The notes under the pieces: model-generated | Told to the model about the DNA's origin: nothing | Database searches by the model: none | What the model saw: only the letters and a program-made list of their open reading frames with translations | In this document: piece by piece, positions 1 through 8,557 of the stretch | Layout: each line of letters begins with the position of its first letter | Position numbering within the stretch: position 1 is the first letter of the stretch | Position numbers and translations under genes: made by a program | NCBI GenBank assembly: GCA_036274115.1 | Contig: DASUGI010000030.1 | Location: forward strand, 1 to 29,537 | Reading direction: 5' to 3' | Origin: JADLHS01 sp036274115 | GTDB lineage: Bacteria; Verrucomicrobiota; Verrucomicrobiia; Limisphaerales; JADLHS01 | DNA: 29,537 bases

Positions 1-1
1 C

Positions 2-2881
2 TGGGATACCACCACTTTTCAACAACTCTACTCACTCAGCATGCCGAGCATAGATGGTCGCGTCTTTGTCAGTCCCAGTGGGCGATGGGCTCTTACATCC
101 ACCGACAAGGAAAAGCAAATCTGGGATGTGGTCGCCGGTAAACTCCTGAATGCTCACGTTGAAGCGGGCGGAATTGGCGGCAAGTCGGCTTGGTCGCCCG
201 ATGAAACGAAGATCGCCACGGCAGCCGCCGACGGCACGAATGTTTACGTGCTCGCATTTCCCTCAGGCCGCTTGTTGCTGCCGCCATTGGAGCACAGCAA
301 TCGGGTCGTGCAAATTGTGATAGATCCAACCGCGCGCTGCATCGCTACCGGAACAATTGTGAGTAATAGAGCTCAGATGGCCGAAGCTCGGGTTTGGGAT
401 TTAGCCAACGGAAAGCCTAATACCGGCTGGATCACCACGGAGAATCCCGCACTCGGACTTGTTTTCAGCCCGGATGGCAAAGCGATATCGGTTTTCGGCG
501 GAGGATGGCTCGATGCCAGTTATGTAATGAGTTCTCACAGGATTGAAGTTTTTGAACCTCTGTCGGGGCAACGACTTTTTCCAGCATTAAGTCACAGTGG
601 ACCGGTGTTCGCTGCCAGTTTCAGTCTCAACAATCGTCACCTCGCCATCGCTAGCGGGGACCGCACGGTGAACATCTGGGACGCGCGTAGTGGCCAAATT
701 GTGCACTCCTCCCTCAAGAACGCGGGGATAGCTGTAAGGCTCAGTTTCAGTCCGGATGGTAATTGGTTAGCGGCAATGAATCACGACACTCCCATGCAGC
801 TTTGGAATATCCGCTCCGCAACGCCGCTGTGCCCACCACTCAGCCATGAAGGAGAGCTTTCCGATTTCACATTTCTTAACAATGGTCAAAGGTTAACCAC
901 TCTTACTTTATCCGGAAAAATATGCGTTTGGGATTTGGCTCGCATTGAGCCCGCATCGCCGCCACTCGTCAGCGAACACGGTAATCCATGGACCGCTGCG
1001 GTTTTCTCGCCCAGTGGAGGACAAGTGGCAACCGTCACCGGGTGCGGCGATGTTCGTGTGTGGGACACCTGTTCAGGTCTCACGCTGGGACGACTGCTAA
1101 TGGGGCCGGACCGTATTATTGGGGGCATGATCAACAACTCGGCCTCTTGGAGTCACGATGGCCTTTCGGTCGCAGCGCCATTTAAGGAAACGGTTCGCAT
1201 TTGGGATGTAGTCTTAAGTAAGGAACGACTCAATCCGTTGAAACATGAAAACATTGTCATTTACACCGAATTCAGCCCCGATGGTAAACGAATCGCAACG
1301 GCTTCCGCTGATTTCACCGCACAAATTTGGGATGCAAACACGGGCATACCGCTGTGCCTTCCCCTCCGCCACTCCTACTACGTTCAGCGAATCCGTTTTA
1401 GCCCTGACGGACGCCGAGTTGTCACCGCTAGTAATGACCGAACAGCGCGTGTTTGGGACGCCTTCACTGGAGAAGCAATTAGCCCACCGATGCCGAGCCC
1501 AGGTCACGTTTTGCACGTCGCTTTCAGTCCCGATAGCCGCCGAATTGCGATGAGTGACAACGAGGGAACCATTTATATCCGCGAAGCCGACACAGGCCAG
1601 CAGGTCGGCTCGGTGATGCACCATTCAACTTTGGTGCATCATATTCAGTTCAGTCCCGACGGACGTTACCTGTTATCTACAAGTATGGATCGCACTGCCA
1701 GGGTTTGGGATGCTCAAACCGGGCAACCGATCTGCCCACCCTTGGTTCACACCGGTTATGTCGTATCTGGCGATGTTAGCCCCGACAGTCAGCGTGTCGT
1801 CACTGGCAGCTATGATTGCACGGCACGTATTTGGGATATCCAAACGGGGGAGCCACTCGGACCACCATTTAAACATGAAAAGCAAATTCTTCACGTCAGT
1901 TTCAGCCCGGATGGAAATCAAATAGCAACTTCGAGTCTTGATGACACGGCTCAAGTGTGGCATGTGCCAAAACTTGACTGGAGTACCGAAGAAATTCTTG
2001 CGGCTGCTCATTTACTCACTGGATCCCGCCTGGAAGATTCCGAGCGCGTCGAGCCGCTCTCGCGGGCAGAGCTGGAGGCGGCTTGGTCAGCCGTTTCCTT
2101 CCGCTTTCAAACGCTGACAAATCGAAGCGTGTTCGAAAAGGCTCGGTGGCATCATCGCCGGGCGCTGATAAACGAAATGCGGCATGATTGGTATGCGGCA
2201 GAATTCCATGCGCGCCGGTGGCTGGAGTTGCAACCGGAGAATGCAGAGGCCAATGCGGCGCTCGCGCGCGTCCTCGAATGTCGCATCCCTGCGAGAAGTT
2301 CTGCCGCAGAATCGGAATTAATTGACCTTTCGGACGTCTACAATGCCTCGCTCGCGATCCCCTGGCACGCAGGCCCACCGGGTAATCACTTAGCTGAGTT
2401 GCCACGCGGAATTCAGACCCTTGCGGGAACGCGCTTCGATATTCGAGGGTTGATTCAAGTCGTTTCTGAGCCAGCCGTGACGGCGAAATATCCGAAACAG
2501 ATCGCTGGGATTCGAATTGGGCGTAAGTCAAGCCGACTTCAGTTCCTTCATTCGATTCAAGGTGGCGTATTGCCGGATGGTACCAAGGTGGGACATTACG
2601 TGGTCCATTACGTCAGCAGCCGCACTGAGGAAATCCCAATCATTTATGGCCGTGACGCTCGTGACTGGCACGAATTGCCGGAACATCCCGTAGAGGCCTC
2701 GGACGCGGTGATTGCCTGGCGAGGCAACAATCCAGCCACCAAAATAAGTGGCGCGACATGCATCCGATTATTCAAGAAAACCTGGATCAACCCAGCTCCG
2801 GACATTGAAATAACGTCTTTGGACTTTGTTGCAGATCATGCCGACGCCGCTCCCTTTCTCGTCGCTTTGACCGCAGAGTGA
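2..2881 (+). CDS. WD40 beta-propeller protein, 5' end outside the window
   Basis: The reading frame is open to the left edge. Before the first ATG (41) it already reads WDTTTFQQLYSLS, the end of a WD repeat, so ATG 41 is unlikely to be the true start and the gene is probably truncated by the window. About fifteen repeats of the form FSPDG...RVWDAxTG follow, up to roughly residue 640 counted from ATG 41, enough for two seven-bladed propellers. Next comes a helical stretch (about 645-735) containing a TPR-like segment (AAEFHARRWLELQPENAEAN). The last 190 residues begin LIDLSDVYNASLAIPWH and form a compact domain that I do not recognise by name. WD40 propellers are protein-interaction scaffolds. 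In Verrucomicrobia and Planctomycetes long arrays are often fused to an N-terminal Ser/Thr kinase, which would lie outside this window; that part is inference. Codon use looks less GC-rich than in the genes to the right. Confidence 0.85.
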   Translation, partial: WDTTTFQQLYSLSMPSIDGRVFVSPSGRWALTSTDKEKQIWDVVAGKLLNAHVEAGGIGGKSAWSPDETKIATAAADGTNVYVLAFPSGRLLLPPLEHSNRVVQIVIDPTARCIATGTIVSNRAQMAEARVWDLANGKPNTGWITTENPALGLVFSPDGKAISVFGGGWLDASYVMSSHRIEVFEPLSGQRLFPALSHSGPVFAASFSLNNRHLAIASGDRTVNIWDARSGQIVHSSLKNAGIAVRLSFSPDGNWLAAMNHDTPMQLWNIRSATPLCPPLSHEGELSDFTFLNNGQRLTTLTLSGKICVWDLARIEPASPPLVSEHGNPWTAAVFSPSGGQVATVTGCGDVRVWDTCSGLTLGRLLMGPDRIIGGMINNSASWSHDGLSVAAPFKETVRIWDVVLSKERLNPLKHENIVIYTEFSPDGKRIATASADFTAQIWDANTGIPLCLPLRHSYYVQRIRFSPDGRRVVTASNDRTARVWDAFTGEAISPPMPSPGHVLHVAFSPDSRRIAMSDNEGTIYIREADTGQQVGSVMHHSTLVHHIQFSPDGRYLLSTSMDRTARVWDAQTGQPICPPLVHTGYVVSGDVSPDSQRVVTGSYDCTARIWDIQTGEPLGPPFKHEKQILHVSFSPDGNQIATSSLDDTAQVWHVPKLDWSTEEILAAAHLLTGSRLEDSERVEPLSRAELEAAWSAVSFRFQTLTNRSVFEKARWHHRRALINEMRHDWYAAEFHARRWLELQPENAEANAALARVLECRIPARSSAAESELIDLSDVYNASLAIPWHAGPPGNHLAELPRGIQTLAGTRFDIRGLIQVVSEPAVTAKYPKQIAGIRIGRKSSRLQFLHSIQGGVLPDGTKVGHYVVHYVSSRTEEIPIIYGRDARDWHELPEHPVEASDAVIAWRGNNPATKISGATCIRLFKKTWINPAPDIEITSLDFVADHADAAPFLVALTAE

Positions 2882-2970
2882 CACCTTGGTGAGTGCTGCT
2901 TCACGCTGGTTCTATTTCTTCGTTTCTCACGTTGTAAGGTTGTTCGTTGTGGAACGGTTTAATCCGATGA

Positions 2971-3804
2971 ATGGCAAATGCCGCGCATACCGAACCCGCA
3001 TTCACCCTGGTTGAACTTCTGGCCGTGATCGGGACGCTTGGGATTCTCGCGGGTTTACTTTTGCCGGTTTTCAACAATGCAAAGATGGCCGCCAAAAAAA
3101 TTCAGTGCATCAACAATCAAAGGGAGATGTCGAAAACCTGGTTGATGTATGCGGATGACAACAATCAAGTCGTCGCCGGAAATGGTCGCTTCTACCCCCC
3201 AAGCGTCGATGCTCCCGGTTGGGTGCAAGGTGCATTTTATTATGAGCCCAATACGAACTTGGACAATCTTTTGAATCCAAAGCTGGCACAGTTCGCAAGC
3301 TACATTAAGGATGCGAAGATTTACAAATGTCCGACCGATCGAAAAGATCACATCATTCCGGAGACGGGCGCCGTCGTTCCTCGGGTTCGCAGCTACGCCA
3401 TGAATTCTTTCCTGGGTTACCGCGGCGAGTATGATTCGCGGCTTTCAACGGGCCACCGGATTTTTCAGTCGCTTGCTCAGTTATCGGCAGTTTCGCCTTC
3501 GGACATTTTTCTGATTCAAGATGTGAACCCGGATAGCATTTGCTGGCCGTTCTTTGGCAACTATATGAACGGCGAAGTGTTCTTCAACTTCCCGAATGCT
3601 TCACACAGAAGCGGAGGAGTCATTTCCTTTACGGACGGTCACGTGGAATATCATCGGTGGCAGGACTCGCGAACCTTCAAACCGGCCAAGCAGGGCCTGC
3701 CGGAGTATGGCCTCGTGGATTATCATGCGCATTCTCACGGCTCCACCACCAACCAGGATCTCAAATGGCAAAGACGCCATTCGACGGTGGCAATTGCCCG
3801 GTGA
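2971..3804 (+). CDS. Type II secretion-like pseudopilin (prepilin N-terminal methylation motif, H-X9-DG)
   Basis: The protein (277 aa) starts with a short leader followed by FTLVELLAVIGTLGILAGLLLP, the type IV prepilin/pseudopilin cleavage-methylation motif with its hydrophobic N-terminal helix and the +5 glutamate. Near the C-terminus HRSGGVISFTDGHVEY carries the H-X9-DG signature of the large pseudopilin family in Verrucomicrobia, Lentisphaerae and Planctomycetes. Such proteins are inserted in the inner membrane, processed by a prepilin peptidase and thought to form pseudopilus-like structures; the role of individual paralogues is unknown. ATG 2971 directly follows an in-frame TGA (2968-2970), so no earlier start is possible. 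No good ribosome binding site is visible. It stands alone: no gsp genes are in the window. Confidence 0.85.
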   Translation: MANAAHTEPAFTLVELLAVIGTLGILAGLLLPVFNNAKMAAKKIQCINNQREMSKTWLMYADDNNQVVAGNGRFYPPSVDAPGWVQGAFYYEPNTNLDNLLNPKLAQFASYIKDAKIYKCPTDRKDHIIPETGAVVPRVRSYAMNSFLGYRGEYDSRLSTGHRIFQSLAQLSAVSPSDIFLIQDVNPDSICWPFFGNYMNGEVFFNFPNASHRSGGVISFTDGHVEYHRWQDSRTFKPAKQGLPEYGLVDYHAHSHGSTTNQDLKWQRRHSTVAIAR

Positions 3805-4191
3805 TACGGGCTTTCAGCCATTCAAGGCCACACTAACCTGGACCTTATGGCTTCACCTGAAAGCGAAGCGGGCTGTTTGATTGTGAACTTTGGTCTGACA
3901 GAATCATGACGGAGATGAGTATTTCAGGCTCGCGCTCGGAAGACAGCCAGACGGGAAACTGGCGAGTGGGTCTTGTGGGCACCGGGCGCGAGCCGAATCA
4001 AACTTTCGAGCGAGGCGAAGTGCCGGAACTCTGTGGTGGACCAGCAGGACGGGCTCGTCCCCTTCTCTTCCCCGAAGAAGTTTAGAACCAGGTGGAATGC
4101 GTCCCTACCACGTTGACGTTTTTCGTGGTCACCGCTTTTGTGAACCTTTAGTTGAAAAGCAACGCCCTTTCTGAAAGCATTCGGCAGGGTC
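3805..4191. other. Gene-free stretch between pseudopilin and tRNA-Ile2
   Basis: About 390 bases without a convincing gene. Short open frames here have no recognisable composition or motif. I see no strong promoter, repeat or hairpin. The segment presumably contains the promoter of the downstream tRNA, but I cannot place its -35 and -10 elements. Confidence 0.5.
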
Positions 4192-4267
4192 GGGCCCGTA
4201 GCTCAGCGGTTAGAGCAGGCGACTCATAATCGCTTGGTCCACGGTTCAAATCCGTGCGGGCCCACCA
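4192..4267 (+). tRNA. tRNA-Ile2 (anticodon CAT, lysidine-type), CCA encoded
   Basis: Acceptor arm GGGCCCG (4192-4198) pairs with CGGGCCC (4257-4263), followed by discriminator A and an encoded CCA (4265-4267). The anticodon CAT is at 4225-4227 in loop CTCATAA, closed by a GGCGA/TCGCT stem. The D arm (AGCTCAGCGGTTAGAGCAGG) and anticodon arm closely match E. coli ileX rather than elongator or initiator tRNA-Met. In such tRNAs TilS converts C34 to lysidine, so that AUA is read as isoleucine. The identity is inferred from similarity to ileX; a Met elongator is the alternative. Confidence 0.9.
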
Positions 4268-4324
4268 ACCCAGTCCGCGACGTCGCGATCGTGCAGAATC
4301 GAATGGATTTCGTCTGAAGAGAAG

Positions 4325-4353
4325 GGAGGCGGTTGACTGAAAAACCAACCTCC
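4325..4353 (-). terminator. Weak hairpin after rpoN
   Basis: GGTTG (4331-4335) can pair with CAACC (4346-4350), and three more pairs extend the stem across a 3-nt bulge. It lies about 20 bases downstream of the rpoN stop, between rpoN and the convergent tRNA. There is no clear T-tract, so this is only a possible terminator. Confidence 0.25.
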
Positions 4354-4373
4354 ACGGAACGAATCAAAGAATC

Positions 4374-5909
4374 TCAGTAAACCTTCCGCAGGTTTGACGG
4401 CAGGATGTTCAGTTCCATCCGGTACTTCGCCACCGTGCGTCGCGCGATCACGATGCCCTTTTCCTTGAGCATCTTCACGACTTCCTGATCGGATAACGGC
4501 TTGCTGGTATCCTCGCCTTTGAAGATTTCGGCAATCATGTCCTTGACGCTGGTGTTGGAGACATTCGCGCCACTGTCGGTCTGGAGACCCGCCGTGAAAA
4601 AGTACTTCATTTCGAAGACGCCTTGCGGGGTCTCCATGTACTTGCCGGATACCGCGCGGCTCACGGTGGTTTCGTGAACCCCCACGACTTCGGCCACCTG
4701 CACCATCGTCAACGGCTTCAGGAATGCCACGCCTTTATCCATGAACTCGCGCTGCCGTTTGACAATTTCACGCGCGATGTTTGCGATGGTGCTCTGCCGC
4801 TGATGCAAACTCTTGATGAGAAATTTTCCAGCCCGAATCTTTTCGCGGATGTAGTTCTTCACCTCAGCCGAGTTGCTGCCTTGCGACATCAGGTCTTTGT
4901 AAACGTTGCTGATGCGCAAATGAGGAATGTGCTCGTTATTCGTGGTGACGACAAAATCATCGCCACTGCGTTTGACGAACACTTCGGGCAAAACAAATTG
5001 ATCGACGTTCGCCAGGAACGCGCGCCCGGGTCGCGGTTCGAGGCGCGCAATCCTGGCAAGCGATTCCTGCACCTCTTCGACGGTTGCCCCCGTGCCCCGG
5101 GCAATCTCCGGAATGCGCCGTTTGCCAAGCGCCTCCATGTAATCACGCACAATCTCGTACTCGAGCGATTCCTGTTCATTCTCACGCTCGAGTTGCAGCA
5201 TCAAACACTCGCGCAAGTCACGCGCACCGACTCCGGGAGGATCAAACGTCTGAATCACCTTCAGCACCTCGAGGATTTTCTCTCCCGGCACGTTGCCGAT
5301 GGCCGAAACCTCTTCCACCGATGCTTTGAGGTAACCGTAGTCGTCAATGTTGCCGATGATTACCTCAGCCACCGCGTGGTCCGCCTCGGGCAAACTCGAA
5401 TCACGCACCTGTTCGAGCAAGCTCTCCGCGAGAGACGTCCCGGCCACGAGAGAATCGAACATGAATTGCCGCTTTTCCTCGTCCTCAGCGGTCGCGCGAT
5501 TGGGCACATTGGTCTGCGAAAAATGATCGCGCCATTCCTGGTCCAGTTGAACCAGTTTTTCGAACTCGGCTTGAAAATCGTCCACCGGAGCGTTTTCGCC
5601 GCCCTCGCCCGGTTCAGCATGGTCGACATTGACATCGGCGGGCGGTTCGGCGGGATCGGCGGCTTCCGAGGGACTATCGACTTCGCCATTGCGATCCGAC
5701 ATTTCCGGTTCGGAAGCAATCTCCTCAAGAACCGGATTTTGCTGTAACTCCGCCTCAACGAGTGCCTTGAGTTCCAACGTGGGTGCCTGCAACAAAGCCA
5801 GCGACTGCTGGAGTTGCGGGGCCAACACCAGCGATTGCGTCAGCCGTTGTGATAGTTGTAAACCTTGCGCCATTTGCGCGCGAATTTTAACCCCGTACTG
5901 GCTCGACAC
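4374..5909 (-). CDS. rpoN: RNA polymerase sigma-54 factor RpoN
   Basis: Sigma-54 directs RNA polymerase to -24/-12 promoters and needs AAA+ activators for open-complex formation. At 511 aa the protein has the usual length and all expected parts. The N-terminal glutamine/leucine-rich region I (LVLAPQLQQSLALLQAPTLE) ends in LQQNPVLEE. An acidic linker follows (about 65-115), then the core-binding domain. A helix-turn-helix region follows (VAEVVGVHETTVSRAVSGKY), and the RpoN box ARRTVAKYR is near residues 489-497, close to the C-terminus. The start is ATG 5909; an in-frame ATG at residue 13 (MAQGLQLSQ) is a possible alternative. It is transcribed divergently from the kinase gene at 5999. No sigma-54 activator is encoded in this window, so the regulon cannot be deduced here. 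Confidence 0.97.
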   Translation of the reverse strand: MSSQYGVKIRAQMAQGLQLSQRLTQSLVLAPQLQQSLALLQAPTLELKALVEAELQQNPVLEEIASEPEMSDRNGEVDSPSEAADPAEPPADVNVDHAEPGEGGENAPVDDFQAEFEKLVQLDQEWRDHFSQTNVPNRATAEDEEKRQFMFDSLVAGTSLAESLLEQVRDSSLPEADHAVAEVIIGNIDDYGYLKASVEEVSAIGNVPGEKILEVLKVIQTFDPPGVGARDLRECLMLQLERENEQESLEYEIVRDYMEALGKRRIPEIARGTGATVEEVQESLARIARLEPRPGRAFLANVDQFVLPEVFVKRSGDDFVVTTNNEHIPHLRISNVYKDLMSQGSNSAEVKNYIREKIRAGKFLIKSLHQRQSTIANIAREIVKRQREFMDKGVAFLKPLTMVQVAEVVGVHETTVSRAVSGKYMETPQGVFEMKYFFTAGLQTDSGANVSNTSVKDMIAEIFKGEDTSKPLSDQEVVKMLKEKGIVIARRTVAKYRMELNILPSNLRKVY

Positions 5910-5973
5910 AAGACAGAACTTGGCACGCGGCTGGCTTATTTGAGGATAAAGTCAGCTGCAACACTTGACTTGC

Positions 5974-5988
5974 TGTTGACTTTCAACA
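5974..5988. promoter_or_regulatory. Short perfect dyad upstream of the kinase gene
   Basis: TGTTGA (5974-5979) and TCAACA (5983-5988) form a perfect dyad with a 3-nt centre, 10 bases before the GTG start of the kinase gene and within the 89-bp rpoN/kinase divergent region. It could be an operator or an mRNA hairpin near the ribosome site. A dyad this short can occur by chance. Confidence 0.2.
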
Positions 5989-5998
5989 ACATCGCGCC

Positions 5999-7006
5999 GT
6001 GGCACTGTTCACGATTCAAAACGAGTTTCGTTACGATGTCGTCCGCAAAATCTTTGAGGGCGGCATGGGCATCGTCTATGAAGCCGAACAACGCGGCACG
6101 CGAGATTTCGTCAAGCGAGTCGCCATCAAGGTGGTTCGCGCCAATTACGCCAGCCAGAAAACCTTCATCGATAATTTTATCGGCGAAGCCAAGCTGGTGG
6201 CGGACCTGATTCACACCAATATCGTCCAGACCTACCACCTGGGTGAAGCCAATGGCGTTTTCTTCATCGCCATGGAACTGATTCGTGGCGTCAACCTGGA
6301 GCAATTCGCGCATCAGCTGTCCGACAAACGAAAGCAACTGCCGCTGGAGCTGGCCGTGTTCATCACCAGCCGCGTCGCGCGTGGCCTCGCCTACGCGCAT
6401 GCCAAGACCGACAAGGACGGCAAGCCTCTGGGCATCGTGCACCGTGACGTGAGTTTCAAAAACATCATGATCGCTTTCGAGGGCGACGTGAAGCTAACCG
6501 ATTTCGGTATTGCCAAAGCCCGCGGCTTCCTGACCGACCAGGAAGGTGAAGTCGTCGCGGGCAAGGCGGATTTTATGAGCCCCGAGCAGGCGGATTTCCA
6601 AATTACCGACAAGCGCTCGGACCTCTTCTCCGCCGGCGTGGTGCTGGCCAACCTGATCCTGGGTTACAACATTTTCAAAGGCGCGACTGCCGAAGAATCC
6701 CGTCAGCGCGTGCTCAAGAATTCAATTCCGGATTTCCGCACGCTGGATAACCGCGTGGATGACCGGCTCAACGCCATTCTCCAACGGTGTCTGACTCGCG
6801 ACGTGAACAAGCGTTTCGCCACCGCCGATGATTTGATGTACGAACTCGAGTATTACATCTATCACGGTGGCTACGGCCCCACCAACGAGACGCTGGGAAA
6901 ATTCATCCGCGAACTCTTCGGCCAACAACCGCCGTCCGCTGCGCCCGCCGATTCCAACAACCACACTGAACTGCTTGACACTGCGCGTTTCCACATCAAA
7001 GTCTGA
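5999..7006 (+). CDS. Hanks-type serine/threonine protein kinase
   Basis: A cytoplasmic kinase domain fills almost the whole 335 aa and no membrane segment or sensor domain is visible. Key residues are present: glycine-rich loop FEGGMGIVY (19-27), the ATP lysine K44 in VAIKVV, the catalytic loop HRDVSFKN with D150 and N155, DFG at 168-170, and the activation-segment end MSPEQAD in place of APE. It is therefore predicted to be active. The HRDVSxxN form of the catalytic loop is common in bacterial Pkn kinases. The start is GTG 5999; the frame is closed by a TGA at 5966-5968 and no better start lies between. No strong Shine-Dalgarno is visible. Substrates are unknown. It is followed within a few bases by the amidase gene, so the two are probably cotranscribed. 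Confidence 0.93.
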   Translation: MALFTIQNEFRYDVVRKIFEGGMGIVYEAEQRGTRDFVKRVAIKVVRANYASQKTFIDNFIGEAKLVADLIHTNIVQTYHLGEANGVFFIAMELIRGVNLEQFAHQLSDKRKQLPLELAVFITSRVARGLAYAHAKTDKDGKPLGIVHRDVSFKNIMIAFEGDVKLTDFGIAKARGFLTDQEGEVVAGKADFMSPEQADFQITDKRSDLFSAGVVLANLILGYNIFKGATAEESRQRVLKNSIPDFRTLDNRVDDRLNAILQRCLTRDVNKRFATADDLMYELEYYIYHGGYGPTNETLGKFIRELFGQQPPSAAPADSNNHTELLDTARFHIKV

Positions 7007-7012
7007 GGTGTG

Positions 7013-7915
7013 ATGAAACGTTCCGCTCCCGGGCAGTTGGTTAAATTGGGTCTGCTCCAACACGCCTGTTCGAATAACGCAGCAGCCAATTTCAAGACCG
7101 TGCTGGCGCTCACCGAGCGCGCCGCCAAACAGGGCGCGCAGATCATTTGCACCCAGGAACTCTTCCGCTCCCAATACTTCTGTCAGAGCGAGGACTACGA
7201 GAACTTCAAGCTCGCCGAACCGATTCCGGGTCCAAGCACAGCGGCGTTTCAGAAGCTCGCAAGGAAATACAAAGTTGTCATCGTCGCGTCCCTGTTCGAG
7301 AAGCGCACCGCCGGCGTTTATCACAATAGCGCCGCCATCATTGATGCGGACGGTTCGTTGCTCGGCACATACCGGAAAATGCACATTCCGGATGACCCGC
7401 TCTACTACGAGAAATTCTATTTCACGCCGGGCGACCTGGGTTTTCGTGCCTGGGACACACGTTACGGTAGAATCGGAGTGCTGATTTGTTGGGATCAATG
7501 GTATCCCGAGGGGGCGCGCCTCACAGCGTTGCAAGGCGCACAAATCCTTTTTTATCCCACGGCGATTGGCTGGCATCCCGGCGAAAAGCAGCAGAACGGC
7601 GTGAAACAGCACGGCGCGTGGGAATTGATCCAGCGCAGCCACGCGGTCGCCAATGGCTGCTACGTCGCGGTTGCCAATCGCATCGGCCACGAAGTCATCA
7701 AAGGTGTGGGAGGCGACGGCATCGAGTTTTGGGGTCAGAGCTTTGTGGCGGGCACCTCTGGTGAAATTCTCTCCAAAGCCAGCGTTGCCAAGGAAGAGAT
7801 CCTTGTCGTCCCGGTGGACCTGGCGCAAGTGGATCAAACCCGGACCCATTGGCCCTTCCTGCGCGACCGACGCATTGACGCCTACGGCGAGCTTACGAAA
7901 CGGTTGATTGATTGA
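7013..7915 (+). CDS. aguB: N-carbamoylputrescine amidase (nitrilase superfamily)
   Basis: This enzyme hydrolyses N-carbamoylputrescine to putrescine, CO2 and ammonia in the agmatine route of polyamine synthesis. The 300-aa protein has the nitrilase-superfamily triad: E49 (CTQELF), K122 (YRKMHIPDD) and C159 (LICWDQWYPE). FTPGD, GWHPGEK and the C-terminal HWPFLRDRRIDAYG are typical of the AguB branch. ATG 7013 is taken as the start; GTG at 7010 is directly in front and in frame. GAGGTG at 7005-7010 is a purine-rich stretch but sits very close to the start. The gene begins 6 bases after the kinase stop. The partner agmatine deiminase (AguA) is not in the window, so the exact substrate is inferred from family similarity. 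Confidence 0.93.
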   Translation: MKRSAPGQLVKLGLLQHACSNNAAANFKTVLALTERAAKQGAQIICTQELFRSQYFCQSEDYENFKLAEPIPGPSTAAFQKLARKYKVVIVASLFEKRTAGVYHNSAAIIDADGSLLGTYRKMHIPDDPLYYEKFYFTPGDLGFRAWDTRYGRIGVLICWDQWYPEGARLTALQGAQILFYPTAIGWHPGEKQQNGVKQHGAWELIQRSHAVANGCYVAVANRIGHEVIKGVGGDGIEFWGQSFVAGTSGEILSKASVAKEEILVVPVDLAQVDQTRTHWPFLRDRRIDAYGELTKRLID

Positions 7916-7966
7916 GGGCTGGAAGTCCTCCTTGACCCCTCTGTCGATTCGCGTTCTATTTCCGGT

Positions 7967-8551
7967 GTGATTGCGGCCAAAACCAAAGCCAACGGACGGC
8001 GCAGGACGAACCGTCTTTGGACATTTGAGGAAATGGTTGCGGAACTTCCCGAAAGCAATCTGCCAAGCGAATTGTGGGATGGAGAACTCATCATGTCACC
8101 GGCGCCTTCGTTCTTTCACCAGCAGATCGTTGACCGCTTTCATGACGCCCTTAAGGCACACCTCCGTCCCCGGCGACTGGGAACGACCGCTGCGGCGCCA
8201 CTCGACATGGTGCTCACCAATACTCGCGTCACCCAGCCAGACGTGGTGTTTATTTCCAATGCGCGGCGGAGTTTGATTCAGACCCACCTCATGGGAGCAG
8301 CGGACCTGGTGGCGGAAGTAATCTCACCCACCTCCCGTCGGCGCCACCGCATTGACAAGCGCGACCTCTACGAACAACACGGCGTGAAGGAGTATTGGCT
8401 GATTGATCCTGGAGCCGGCACGGTGGAAGTCCTGCATCCAACCAGTGGTGAATATCAACTCGTGGGCCGCTGGCACGCAGGCGAGAATGCCGAGTCGCGC
8501 CTGCTAAAGGGTTTCGCCGCGAAAGTCACCGATCTTTTCGGACAGAACTGA
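7967..8551 (+). CDS. Uma2 family protein (DUF820, PD-(D/E)XK nuclease fold)
   Basis: The 194-aa protein matches the Uma2/DUF820 family, which has a restriction-endonuclease-like fold and is abundant in cyanobacteria and Verrucomicrobia; its biological role is not established. Visible landmarks are ELWDGELIMSPAPS near residue 40, QPDVVFIS with D92, AEVISPTS with E117, K131 in the following helix, and EYWLIDP near 145. These correspond to the putative metal-binding and catalytic positions, so the fold appears intact. The start is GTG 7967, with ATG 8033 as a less likely alternative. It stands alone with 51 bases to aguB and 6 bases to the next gene. Confidence 0.9.
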   Translation: MIAAKTKANGRRRTNRLWTFEEMVAELPESNLPSELWDGELIMSPAPSFFHQQIVDRFHDALKAHLRPRRLGTTAAAPLDMVLTNTRVTQPDVVFISNARRSLIQTHLMGAADLVAEVISPTSRRRHRIDKRDLYEQHGVKEYWLIDPGAGTVEVLHPTSGEYQLVGRWHAGENAESRLLKGFAAKVTDLFGQN

Positions 8552-8557
8552 ACTCCG

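Noticed and set aside
4192..4267. tRNA-Ile2 as an integration site for a genomic island
   Set aside because: No integrase, no partial duplicate of the tRNA 3' end and no island-like gene block is visible nearby.
4148..4348. Minus-strand open frame over the tRNA-Ile2 gene containing WWARTDLNRGPSDYES
   Set aside because: This is the antisense translation of a tRNA gene, a well-known spurious ORF; there is no independent evidence for a protein.
4623..5747. Long plus-strand frame (374 aa) opposite rpoN
   Set aside because: Mirror of rpoN with His/Arg-rich composition, no motif and a perfect RpoN on the other strand.
6722..7849. Minus-strand frame of 375 aa opposite the kinase and aguB genes
   Set aside because: It spans two well-supported genes on the other strand and has antisense-like composition.
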